DNA of 64,000 nt from Pseudeuparius sepicola (Eukaryota; Arthropoda; Insecta; Coleoptera; Anthribidae), in the NCBI GenBank assembly GCA_963920635.1, contig OY987302.1:46689500-46753499 (forward strand), read 5' to 3'. Made by a program: the position numbers and the translations under genes. Within the stretch, counting starts at the first letter, position 1, and the number at the start of each line of letters is the position of its first letter. The notes under the pieces were generated by a model. It was not told the origin of the DNA, ran no database searches, and saw nothing but the letters and a program-made list of their open reading frames with translations. Of this stretch, positions 1-11,500 are shown in pieces.

Positions 1-895
1 CATTTTAAGCGTAACAATTTAGGTAACCGATAAACAAATCATGCATGAAATGATCGGTGTGTCAAGTAAATAGAGGACATCCTTTGGCACTCCAAGCAGT
101 GGTATAGCAAAACATTTTTACTAACATATAAATAAATAATATATCTAGGTACCTATATGTGAGTACAAAAAATTGTCAGTCATTCTTTTAAAAATAATAT
201 TCGTGGTTATTATTGTTATTATGATGATATTATATAAATATTATGATTAGATTAGATTACGTCGAGTGTTATGTTTACAAATGTGTTACAAATCAATTTT
301 AGCTTAGTCCTGTTATGCTACTGCTATGCGGAGTGCTAATATGCTATTCTCGGATAAAATATTTATATCTACACTGGGTACCATCTTGAGGACTAATAAG
401 GAACAGAAATAGTTCCCTTAATTTTATTTTCCAAAAATGGTTCAAGGGTGGAATTGTGCTCCTTTGGAATGGTCATATTTTGAAATTAGTTAATGTAGTT
501 GTGTTTATACCTCGGTTTATACCCACTTGCAAACAGTTTAGAAAGGAAAGAAAAAATCATGTTTTCATCCAAAATAATTAAGAAAATCAACCAAGGCCAA
601 GTTTACTAATTTAGAAAAAAATCCAAAGTAAAGTGGGACAAACAATTGGTAGAATTCCAGTCAGTACCTATTACTTACCAGTTAACTCTAATGAAATGAA
701 ATATCAAATAAATCAATGTTAATGTCTTTCGTTTACCGTAAAAAATATAGAATAAAGATCAAGGTATAGGTAGCTCCTTTTTTACTAAGAAAGGGACTTT
801 ATAAAGCTTATACCTACCATAAATACTTAGAAATAAATTTGAATGATTTAAACTCAGATTTAAACAAACCAAAGCATTTTGAGTTCGGCTATGCT

Positions 896-1488
896 TATAC
901 AGAGTGTCTCACTTAAGAGTGAAACAACCTTATAACTTTTTTAATTTTTAACCGAGCAGAACGAAATTTTTTACCAAAGGCCAAAGATAGATGGCATTGT
1001 TGCCTACTTATTTTCAAAAAATTAGTTGCCTACTCCAAAGTCAAAGCCACCTGCGATGCCATAATCGAGGCTAAAAATCCGAAAATCATATTAGGCATTT
1101 TAAGAAAATACTAAAAGAAGCATCCATCCATCCAGGACCCTAAATCGAAAATTTTGTCAAAATCAAAAAATATTAAATAAAAAAAATTAAAGTCCAAAAA
1201 TTGCAACTTAAAAATTTCCTGCGTTTCGAAAAGTGTGCCATGGAAATTTTGAAGGCAAGTTGTTTTCAAAAAGTAATCATTTTAAAATAAAATTAAAAGC
1301 TACAAAACAAATTTAATTTTTTTGAATTTTTACTTATTTTTTTAATTTAATATTTTTTGATTTTGACAAAATTTTGGATTTAGGGTCTTGGATAGATTCT
1401 GAAAACTTATTTTGGTAAATTTTTTTAGCCGGTTAAAAATTAAAGAAGTTATAAGGTTGTTTCACTCTTAAGTGAGACACTCTGTATA
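896..1488. mobile_element. Foldback MITE, family A copy 1 (TATACAGAGTGTCTCAC ends)
   Basis: The left end reads TATACAGAGTGTCTCACTTA and the right end is its reverse complement. The inverted arms continue inward for roughly 200 bp or more, through the stretches GTGAAACAACC and TTTTTAACCG. The interior has no coding capacity. The TA at each outer edge fits a TA target duplication. A second copy lies at 35934-36660. The size, arms and lack of coding fit a non-autonomous DNA transposon; the Tc1/mariner-type assignment is inferred from the TA and the shared terminal motif. Confidence 0.8.
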
Positions 1489-2104
1489 GTATAGTGGGGC
1501 AGTTAATTGTGGTACACCGAAATATTTTTTTAACAGGGAATATCAATATATTGTACTGTGAGATGCAACATATTTCGGTTTTATGAGTGATTAATTCAGA
1601 TATCATTTAGCATAAATTATGAATGTGCTAAATGTTCTGCTGTTGGCTTTAAGATCATCAGAATAAAAAATGTACAAATTGGGTATTATTATTATCTTAT
1701 TATCTAGGTTAATTGATTCTATTTGACGTCAATAAGAGACTATAATATTTTTTTGTCCAAGTATACCATAGATCGAGCTGTAGATCTGTCTTTATTTTCT
1801 TATCCATAAAATGTTAAGATCCCTGAGGGCATTGAAAGGTCCAAAAAATCGCTAAAAAGTTATTCACTTCATATATTTTTTAAATTTTTTAATTGCTGTT
1901 TCAGGAGCTCATTATAAAAAGATTAACATTATAAGCACATTTATCTTGTACGTACACCATCTGGACGGATGGAGGGTACTGTCTGAAACTTATTAGCGAT
2001 ATTAATATATTCAAAATCCTGTATATCAGTGGAAACTTTAGATTATTATAGATTTTACAAGCATATTCAGCAGTGATGTTTTGAGACAAACATTTTCACT
2101 TTCA

Positions 2105-4297
2105 CGGGTGAGCTGGCAATATCTCCTATCTGCAATTTTAGCGAAAATTATTTTTTGGTGCCTATGGAATCTTCAGCACCTTGCGCATGTTCTGTAAAAA
2201 GCTCCTAACTGTAAAAAAATCCCAAGTATTTTAAAATGCGAGTTGAAATTTCTCCCACTTAAATGACAGTGATAAAATTGAGGCAATATATCCTATCTCG
2301 CTAGTTAGTGGAGTCAACCAGGAAAATAACTTCGAACAAATTCCGGGAGTTTTAGATTTTGTTGGAATGTGTTTGTTTTGATGTCTTAAAACAAAATCCG
2401 AAGAGTCCGCAGCGCAAAATAGTGTGCGATTTTTTTTATTTAACAATAACTGTCAAAAATATAGGTTTTTTTGTTAATAACTTATTTAATAAGCGTTTTT
2501 ATAGAATTTAAGTAAGACCATTCGAAAGAGCAGGCAATTTTTCAAAAAAAATGTATTTGCATATTTTTTGTAAAATAATTAGGTAATGAATGAGAATTTT
2601 TTTAAGATCATACGTTTTCCTGCTTCCTCGTATTTAATAGGCAGCCGAAATTGAGAGCAGCGCGTGGAGCGCGAGACAGTTAAACAGTAATAACTAATTC
2701 ATATGCAACAAAGTTTATTGGAAAGTGACACCATAAAGCAATTAAAAAAATCTTGTAGCATTAATTTCCATGAAGGGATACGCCTGTCATATTATTGTAA
2801 AGTTGGTCTTGATCAAAATTTCATGCATTTTTACAACAATTGACGTTACATGGTCAATTTGTAATATTTTTGAGCAATATTACAGAAAGTTTATACCAAA
2901 TGTATGTACTTTTGAAAGAGCAATATAAGATTATGATATAAAACCTCGTTTGTTTTTTTTTTTCACTTTGAACATAGAGATTTTTCATAAATTCTTGCTA
3001 TCGTATATTCAATATTTATTTCAAACGCTCATAATATCCGCATAAAATTAGATATTGAAACTCAATAGGTGACTTTTTTGAAGCTTAAAAAGTGTGCTTT
3101 TTGATAGCATAAGTAATTTTAATGTATTTCTCTTTTTCCTTGTTTATTTTTGCAGTAAACCTCGTTATAATTAATTTCCCGAAACGCAGAACTCGATTTT
3201 TCTTATTTTCAAATCCAAGAATCAAGCTGAAGGAGGTTTCTTACTGGGATGAGACCAATCCTAAGTGAAAGTACATGTTTTAAACTTCCGATTTCCTAGT
3301 CAAAAGATTTTTTCTACATAATTTCCGCTCGTGATTATCAGCTTTTGAAAAAAAAAAAAAACTCTCTTCATGTGTTCTCAGCCTTCATACAATAATACGA
3401 ATTCTCTAATAAATATAAATAAATATAATAATTTCCGCTTTCTTTGTCGTAAATACTTCATACATGTTTGTATACTACTATAGTCCTTATTTTCGATAAA
3501 CTGAGAACATGCTTTTGTATGTGTGTATGTATGTATGTGCGTGTGTTTGTGAGGCGTGTTAGTCGGCAGGTAATCGTCAGATGTCATTCTGTTCCCTTGG
3601 AGCACAGCTTGTATTGGCTTGGGGACGAATGGCACAGCCTATATATATCCCTCGAAAATCCAAGCTATATACAGGGTGTTTCATTATGAGTGAAGGGGTA
3701 CCATATCTCAGGAATTAATAGTCCTGGAGCTTTGGGAAAAAATCTTCTTAAGTAATATGGTCACGAAAAATCACTGGAAATTATTTTTAAGTTTGTAGGG
3801 CGGCCGCTAGGGGGCGTATTCTCAACAGTTTATATGAAAAATGAGTTTTCTCAAAAAAATAACTAATAAATATTTAAATTTATTGCAGTCTTCAGCAAAT
3901 TCTGAACAATTTCCGTTAAGGATTTTTTGCGCTTGCTTTTCAAATAGAGGTGAGACGGGCGGATAAACCTTGACTTGAAAAAATGCTGCTAACTCCGGTT
4001 TGGTTTAACCGAATTGGTTGAATTTGGGCTTGTTGAAGAGATATTTCCTTCTTCTATCAAATGATTGTCCAGTAAGATCATTTCAAATTTCGTGGTCACC
4101 GCTAGAGGGCGCAATTCGAAAAATTTCGTAATACGTAAGTTTAAATTGCCTAATTGTTGTTCTTTTTCAGAAAGGAGGTTTTGCATTTACTACTGTGGGT
4201 GTTAAAATTCAGATAGGAGAAAATGATGTCAATTTGTTTTTTGTGTCTCCTCTAAATTTTAGGTGACATGACTTAGGAGATATTGCCAGCTCACCCG
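2105..4297. repeat. Inverted repeat pair, 2.2 kb apart
   Basis: A GTGAGCTGGCAATATCTCCTA-type segment at 2105-2129 reappears inverted at 4275-4297. The matching segments are only about 25 bp. They may be the worn ends of one element or two unrelated insertions of the same terminus; the sequence between gives no help. Confidence 0.35.
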
Positions 4298-4687
4298 CAT
4301 TATATTGCCAAGAAAGATAAGCTCGTTTTATAAACTTTGACATTGGATTTTGAAGTTTAATTTTCCATTTGACTTTGATGCAGCTGCTGTTTCTCTAAGC
4401 GATTTGTAAACTTTCCTGTTTTTTTTTGAGGGTACCTTTATCATATTCTTCAGAATCATTATCAGTTTCAGGATTCTGATCAATAGATTCTCTGTTCCTG
4501 TTTGTTTATTTCAGTTAATAATAATAATTATTACTAACTATAATATGAGCAAATATATTTATGTACATTTTCGTTAAGAATCATCTCTAATGTTTTCAAC
4601 TTTGGGTTATTAAGGCTTGTGGGAAGTAAATATGTACCTATTTCATACTCCACATATTCATATCATATTTATAGATTATGTAGCTAA

Positions 4688-5238
4688 TGTATCCCAATGT
4701 CTCCCAAATTCGACCCCCACCCTTGGCATCGGTAATTACAAGAGATAGAAAATCGATTAATCAATCTGATGCTCTTGAGAAACCAAGGCCAACTGCGATT
4801 GCTTAAAAGTTATTTCCTAATAACTTTAATTTTTCCATTTTCGTTTCTGTTATATATCTTAGAAACCGATGGTTACTTCTATTAAAAATCGCGAGTTTAC
4901 GGTCTTTGGCATGGACTTTGACATTATTAAGGCACTTTTATCCAACCTTTTTAACGGCAATATCAGTTTAAAAAAATCACTTAAGAACAAAAAAGGAGTC
5001 CATAAAGAATATCAAAAGTTTTGCGTCGTATCTCGAAAATGAATTTTTTTTAATTATACTGCTGTTAAAAAGGCTGGATAAAAGTGCCTTAATAATGTCA
5101 AAGTCCTGTCTTTGCATATCCATTGGTTTCTAAGATATTTAACAAAAACAAAAATGCAGAATTTCTGTTTCTGACTTTCTATCGCTTATAGTTAACGAGA
5201 TCCCAATGGTGAGGGTCCAATTTGGGACACCCTGTATA
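4688..5238. mobile_element. Foldback element, family B
   Basis: The right end is the inverse of TATACAGGGTGTCCCAAATT. The left end is a worn version (ATCCCAATGTCTCCCAAATT). The arms match inward in inverted orientation for more than 200 bp, including an ACTTTGACATTATTAAGGCA segment present on both sides. No coding frame is seen. This is a non-autonomous element sharing only its terminal motif with the other TATACAGGGTG elements of the window. Confidence 0.75.
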
Positions 5239-5851
5239 TATAGTATGACATTTGCATTTTTCTTTTATTTTTCCTGGTAAAATTTTCGAATTTGGCGTAT
5301 TGCTGGGTTTTGACTTTGACAATCTACCCTGTTTAATTGATCCACATACCCCACTGAAAGAATATGCATTATTTTTTCAGATACTGCTGATAATTGAAAA
5401 TTTAAGTGCCATAAATTTTTATTGTATTCTTATTTTTAAATAAAGTTGAAATAATGGGCCTTTTTCACTATGTTGAAATTATGTAGTTTGTATGATTAAA
5501 ATGAAAAAATATATTTGGTACTCTCATGTAGTATTAGGCTTTTTATTAATTTTAAATAAATTTTTATTGGGCAAATTTTCCTTTTATTTATTTATTTATC
5601 CTGCTATATTTTGGATCAATGAAAGTACATTCCGATTTACTCTATTGTCTTAATATTATTATCGAAATTTCCAATATAAAAGTCAGGTGTTTGTCATTCA
5701 TTCAAAATTTGAAATAACGTAATTCTGCTGACAGCTCAAAAATGTGTGATGCACTTATAAAAAAATTGTGTGAGAAAGGCCCATTGTGTACCATGATTAC
5801 TTACAGGTACGTACTGGTATTATTGTTTCTGACACATTTTCTTTATTTCAG

Positions 5852-6004
5852 CTTTTCCTTAACCCTAATCGATTCTCTCGATACGTTGGTAGTTCTAGGA
5901 GATTTAGAAGAATTCGAGCATGCAGTGAAACTTGTGATAAAAGATGTGTCCTTTAATAATGATGTAGTTGTATCAGTGTTCGAAACAAACATTCGAGTAA
6001 TAGG
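5852..6004 (+). CDS. Edem3: EDEM3, exon encoding the start of the GH47 domain (first exon in window)
   Basis: EDEM proteins act in the ER lumen. They trim or recognise mannose on misfolded glycoproteins and feed them to ER-associated degradation. This exon follows an acceptor (TTTATTTCAG) and starts with the last base of a codon. It then reads [11 protein letters not shown], the hallmark GH47 segment, and ends with [12 protein letters not shown], whose Glu is the first catalytic acid in the family. The donor is GG/GTAAGA, splitting a Gly codon that the next exon completes. An in-frame ATG at 5742 lies in the preceding intron and should not be taken as the start. The upstream part (signal peptide and about 100 residues) was not found here. 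Assignment to EDEM3 rather than EDEM1/2 comes from the PA domain in the last exon. Confidence 0.95.
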
Positions 6005-7560
6005 GTAAGATATTTTTTATTTGAGATGGGATTTATACAATATGTGTCATTCTACAATGCTAACTTAGTTCGTAATTTTATACGTGTTCCGTTTTCTTAC
6101 CGAAGTAACAGAAATCGTTCCGTAATTGGTTTCGATAACATTTCGGTAACATTACGGAACGATAAACGAAGTTACCGTAAATTACCGAAGTAATCGAGCT
6201 CCCGACCACAATAATTTCTGTAACTTGTGGCGGGGGTAAACATTTGTAACCTATCTTCCTATTTATTCGGTGTTTTGTGGTTGTAGTTGTTTATAACCTT
6301 GGTGTTTTGTGGTTGTTTATGAAATGTGAAAGTCGAGGGAGGGCTGTTATTTTTTATTTGTTTGGCGGATATAAACACATTTGCTTCTTCGTAATTCATT
6401 ATGCACGCCCCGGTCGGATTCGTCCACAGAACATCAACACAACTACAATAATAATAAAGTTCTAACCTCAATTCTTAACAACTCAAAAAACACAAATAGG
6501 TTAGGTTGATGAAGTAACAATGGCGTTCCGTTTTGAAAGTTATTTTTGATTACAATTGACAGAAAGTGCTCGGTAAATTCTGTAAGAAAACGGAACATGT
6601 ATTATGTGTAGTAGCCGGCAGGACATTTGGAATTTGGAAAATTAAAACATAAAAACTGTCCTTGCCATGAGTCCAATTTGACATTGACTGAATTAAAAAG
6701 AAAATAGCATGGCCTTCTACGATTTACGGCTCCATTCGGTGTCCTTTCTGGCCTGCTCAATGAAGTAGGGGGTGCCACGAGCCATGCTAATTTAAAGATG
6801 GCTTCCGAAGTCATTTGTTGTCATTGGTCAATTGACCCCATTTGACTTCGTATTTTTCATAACCTAAAAATTGAGCGCCGTGCAACTAAAATATGTTCAA
6901 TTTATCAATAAAATAATTACTATTATGAATAATAAACCATCTAAACTGCTGAGATACGCAACAATCAAGCAGATAGCTACTAGAATCTTGTGATACGCGT
7001 GCGTTATACCGGGCTTTTTCCGGTTCCGGAGAACTTTTAGATTTTTATAAATAATGTTGATTTTCATAAATGTTGCAAATAGTGAAAACCCACCTAAAAA
7101 CTATACAAATAGTTGCAGACAAATACATGTAGGTACATAGGTATCAAGCTTGCAACTTGCAATCTGCTTCTTTTAAAAAACTGCTTCTGCATGAGGACAT
7201 GACTGGAATAGTATAGATGATGGAATATCGAATCCATTGCCGATTGTATGTTAAAGTATTTTATGATCAGTATCCTTCTTTAAACAAGGATATTATTACT
7301 GAATTTTGCTTTATAGATCATATTGAACCAACGGTCAACAACCCACCAAAATCTGGGTAGAAAAATCATCAGATTCTTGATATACGGATAGACTGAAAAG
7401 ATTGACGTACTTATAGGATTTTCTTCTTGAAAAATGGCAAGACTATGAACAGAGGCTAAAAATATATTTTAGTTATTATCAATTTACTTTTATTTTGTAC
7501 ATTTCCTGGATTTTGCTTGGATCAGATACATATTAAATTAATCCCCAGACATCGAAGCAC
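6005..7560. other. EDEM3 intron 1, 5' part, with no gene seen
   Basis: The only structure I can support is the TTA-flanked inverted-repeat element at 6081-6602 and a fragment near 6653-6760 that recurs inverted near 18340-18450. The rest is unique-looking AT-rich sequence without coding motifs. Confidence 0.6.
6081..6602. mobile_element. Small inverted-repeat element with TTA target duplication (PIF/Harbinger-like size)
   Basis: The left terminus TACGTGTTCCGTTTTCTTAC is repeated inverted at the right end with one mismatch (GTAAGAAAACGGAACATGTA). TTA flanks both sides, as expected for the 3-bp duplication of the PIF/Harbinger superfamily. The interior near 6085-6200 is rich in further small palindromes built on CCGTTAC/GGTAACG-like words. 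There is no coding capacity. The superfamily is inferred only from the duplication. Confidence 0.6.
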
Positions 7561-8131
7561 TTCATAATAATAATACATTTATTGCCAACAAATCATACAA
7601 AATGAAAAGACAACATTACAAGAACAGACTATTATTTATGTACGCTACATTGTGAAATTATATGCGCATTTATTTATAAGATATCGATTTTCAGCAGATT
7701 TGAACCTGGATAGTGATTGAATAGTTCTGATGTTTTCGGGAAGACTATTATATGCCTTTACAGCATTATAGTAAGGAAAAAATGTTGACTTGTGGGTGGG
7801 AATAGAAAGTACTTCCCGATTTCTGATCAAGATTGTCATATTCCCCGAATAAATACTATTATTAGTTGAAAATAGTTCTTTATGATTCTTAACAAAGGGC
7901 TTTTAAAAAAGAGCCATGGTACTGTGAGTATTTGTAGTTCTGAAAAGTGTGGCTTGCATGTTGCTCGAGGATGAAGATTTTGTATGCAGCGAATTATTCT
8001 TTTTTGATCCCTAAAGATTTTTGTGGCATTTACTGAATATCCCCAAAACAGTATGCTGTAGTTAATAACTGATTGAACCACACAAAAATAGAATACTCTT
8101 ATTGATTCCAGAAACAATGTCTCTTAATCTG
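7561..8131 (-). pseudogene. Non-LTR retrotransposon remnant: end of reverse transcriptase plus 3' tail
   Basis: Read on the minus strand, 8117-7836 gives a worn RT thumb segment with NYSILFWGYS, IFRDQKRIIRCI and HPRATCKPHFSELQILTVP. After a frame change, 7839-7645 gives the typical RT C-terminus with YNAVKAYNSLPENIR and SRFKSAENRYL. Both are hallmarks of jockey/CR1-like ORF2 proteins. The minus-strand 3' end finishes in a TAA-rich tail near 7566. At least one frameshift makes it non-functional. The missing upstream part of the RT lies at 14878-15245, beyond the satellite array, and the two halves look like one interrupted copy. Confidence 0.8.
8120..8131. repeat. Left 12-bp flanking duplication of the array (TCTCTTAATCTG)
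   Basis: This 12-mer directly abuts the outer edge of the array and matches TCCCTTAATCTG at 14866-14877 with one mismatch. Both copies sit in retrotransposon RT sequence, so they fit a target-site duplication made when the array's founder inserted. Confidence 0.65.
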
Positions 8132-8180
8132 AAGGAAAGAAAATCGGACATCATTTCAGAAAAATTAAAAAGGATTTTCT

Positions 8181-8251
8181 GTCAGCGCCGGGCGTCGAAC
8201 CCGGGACATCTCGCTTGCTAGGCGAATGTTCTACCACTATACTACGCTGAA
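8181..8251 (-). tRNA. tRNA-Ala(AGC)-like module, inverted founder copy
   Basis: Minus-strand reading starts TTCAGCG and ends CGCTGAC, giving a six-pair acceptor stem with a mismatch at pair 1-72. The A-box-like segment TAGTATAGTGG, a five-pair anticodon stem around loop CTAGCAA (anticodon AGC), and a T arm CCGGG-TTCGACG-CCCGG with an intact B box all fold normally. The variable and T arms resemble eukaryotic tRNA-Ala, while the acceptor lacks the usual G1 and the G3-U70 alanine identity pair. T-runs follow the 3' end, as for RNA polymerase III termination. This may be a tRNA-derived repeat rather than a working tRNA. It is the best-preserved promoter of the 18 modules. Confidence 0.5.
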
Positions 8252-8523
8252 CCGTTGAAATAAGTCGGTCTGTTTGTATAGTAGCTGAACGGAGAAGCCA
8301 TCGTTCGCACCGTGCCACAGAAAATACTCTTCAATTTCCTCCGAAACACACCAGACTTATAGACACAACCTTGAGGTTAGATACCGTTGTACAACCATAC
8401 ATCTTGGAAGTCATGCTGGTGTAGTCTCTCGCATGCGAATCTCTCGTAAGGAATGATTGAAAATGAAAATGGAAATGGAGAAGAACTTTCATACTATACA
8501 AACAGACCGACTTATTTCAACGG

Positions 8524-11500
8524 TTCAGCGTAGTATAGTGGTAGAATGTTTGCCTAGCAAGCGAGAGGTCCCTTGTTCTACCCCCGGCGCTGACAGAAAA
8601 TCCTTTTTAATTTTTCTGCAATGATGTCCGTTTTTCTTTCTTTCATGTCCATTGGTCTACGTCCTTTAGATATGAAAGTTCTTCTCCATTTTCATTTTCA
8701 ATTATTCCTTACGAGAGATTCATATGCGAGGGACTACACCAGCATGACTTCCAAGATGTATGGTGGTACAAAGGTATCTAACATAAAGGTTGTGTCTATA
8801 AGTCTGGTGTGTTTGGGAGGAAACTGAAGAGTATTTTCTGTGGTACAGCGTGAACGACGGCTTCTCCGTTCAGCTACTATACAAACAGACCGACTTATTT
8901 CAACGGTTCAGCGTAGTATAGTGGTAGAACGTTCGCCTAGCAAGCGAGAGGTCCCGGGTTAGACCCCCGGCGCTGACAGAAAATCATTTTTAATTTTTTC
9001 TGCAATGATGTCCGATTTTCTTTCTTTCTTGTCCATTGGTCTACGTCCTTTACATATGAAAGTTCTTCTCCATTTTCATTTTCAATTATTCCTTACGAGA
9101 GATTCATATGGGAGGGACTACACCAGCATGACTTCCAAGATGTATGGTGGTACAACGGTATCTAACATAAAGGTTGTGTCTATAAGTCTGGTGTGTTTGG
9201 GAGGAAACTGAAGAGTATTTTCAGTGGTACAGCGCGAACGACGGCTTCTCCGTTCAGCTACTATACAAACAGACCGACTTATTTCAACGGTTCAGCGTAG
9301 TATAGTGGTAGAACGTTCGCCTAGCAAGCGAGAGGTCCCGGGTTAGACCCCCGGCGCTGACAGAAAATCATTTTTAATTTTTTCTGCAATGATGTCCGAT
9401 TTTCTTTCTTTCATGTCCATTGGTCTACGTCCTTTACATATGAAAGTTCTTCTCCATTTTCATTTTCAATTATTCCTTACGAGAGATTCATATGCGAGGG
9501 ACTACACCAGCATGACTTCCAAGATGTATGGTGGTACAAAGGTATCTAACATAAAGGTTGTGTCTATAAGTCTGGTGTGTTTGGGAGGAAACTGAAGAGT
9601 ATTTTCAGTGGTACAGCGCGAACGACGGCTTCTCCAATCAGCTACTATACAAACAGACCGACTTATTTCAACGGTTCAGCGTAGTATAGTGGTAGAACGT
9701 TCGCCTAGCAAGCGAGAGGTCCCGGGTTAGACCCCCGGCGCTGACAGAAAATCATTTTTAATTTTTTCTGCAATGATGTCCGATTTTCTTTCTTTCATGT
9801 CCATTGGTCTACGTCCTTTACATATGAAAGTTCTTCTCCATTTTCATTTTCAATTATTCCTTACGAGAGATTCATATGGGAGGGACTACACCAGCATGAC
9901 TTCCAAGATGTATGGTGGTACAAAGGTATCTAACATAAAGGTTGTGTCTATAAGTCTGGTGTGTTTGGGAGGAAACTGAAGAGTATTTTCAGTGGTACAG
10001 CGCGAACGACGGCTTCTCCAATCAGCTACTATACAAACAGACCGACTTATTTCAACGGTTCAGCGTAGTATAGTGGTAGAACGTTCGCCTAGCAAGCGAG
10101 AGGTCCCGGGTTAGACCCCCGGCGCTGACAGAAAATCATTTTTAATTTTTTCTGCAATGATGTCCGATTTTCTTTCTTTCATGTCCATTGGTCTACGTCC
10201 TTTACATATGAAAGTTCTTCTCCATTTTCATTTTCAATTATTCCTTACGAGAGATTCATATGCGAGGGACTACACCAGCATGACTTCCAAGATGTATGGT
10301 GGTACAAAGGTATCTAACATAAAGGTTGTGTCTATAAGTCTGGTGTGTTTGGGAGGAAACTGAAGAGTATTTTCAGTGGTACAGCGCGAACGACGGCTTC
10401 TCCAATCAGCTACTATACAAACAGACCGACTTATTTCAACGGTTCAGCGTAGTATAGTGGTAGAACGTTCGCCTAGCAAGCGAGAGGTCCCGGGTTAGAC
10501 CCCCGGCGCTGACAGAAAATCATTTTTAATTTTTTCTGCAATGATGTCCGATTTTCTTTCTTTCATGTCCATTGGTCTACGTCCTTTACATATGAAAGTT
10601 CTTCTCCATTTTCATTTTCAATTATTCCTTACGAGAGATTCATATGGGAGGGACTACACCAGCATGACTTCCAAGATGTATGGTGGTACAAAGGTATCTA
10701 ACATAAAGGTTGTGTCTATAAGTCTGGTGTGTTTGGGAGGAAACTGAAGAGTATTTTCAGTGGTACAGCGCGAACGACGGCTTCTCCAATCAGCTACTAT
10801 ACAAACAGACCGACTTATTTCAACGGTTCAGCGTAGTATAGTGGTAGAACGTTCGCCTAGCAAGCGAGAGGTCCCGGGTTAGACCCCCGGCGCTGACAGA
10901 AAATCATTTTTAATTTTTTCTGCAATGATGTCCGATTTTCTTTCTTTCATGTCCATTGGTCTACGTCCTTTACATATGAAAGTTCTTCTCCATTTTCATT
11001 TTCAATTATTCCTTACGAGAGATTCATATGGGAGGGACTACACCAGCATGACTTCCAAGATGTATGGTGGTACAACGGTATCTAACATAAAGGTTGTGTC
11101 TATAAGTCTGGTGTGTTTGGGAGGAAACTGAAGAGTATTTTCAGTGGTACAGCGCGAACGACGGCTTCTCCAATCAGCTACTATACAAACAGACCGACTT
11201 ATTTCAACGGTTCAGCGTAGTATAGTGGTAGAACGTTCGCCTAGCAAGCGAGAGGTCCCGGGTTAGACCCCCGGCGCTGACAGAAAATCATTTTTAATTT
11301 TTTCTGCAATGATGTCCGATTTTCTTTCTTTCATGTCCATTGGTCTACGTCCTTTACATATGAAAGTTCTTCTCCATTTTCATTTTCAATTATTCCTTAC
11401 GAGAGATTCATATGGGAGGGACTACACCAGCATGACTTCCAAGATGTATGGTGGTACAACGGTATCTAACATAAAGGTTGTGTCTATAAGTCTGGTGTGT

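Larger units (their letters stand above)
1..5851. other. AT-rich non-coding stretch upstream of the first visible EDEM3 exon
   Basis: No convincing coding exon was found on either strand. The first visible EDEM3 exon opens mid-codon after a splice acceptor, so this is probably intron of EDEM3, with the signal-peptide and N-terminal exon(s) lying before the window. It holds two foldback elements (896-1488 and 4688-5238), an inverted-repeat pair (2105-2129 and 4275-4297), and a lone TATACAGGGTG-type terminus near 3669. A TG-rich low-complexity patch lies at about 3517-3550. Short open frames here lack any recognisable motif. Confidence 0.6.

Noticed and set aside
5742..5851. In-frame ATG at 5742 as the start of EDEM3
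   Set aside because: The residues before the acceptor at 5851 do not resemble EDEM, and family proteins have conserved sequence upstream of [11 protein letters not shown]. The acceptor and phase fit an internal exon.
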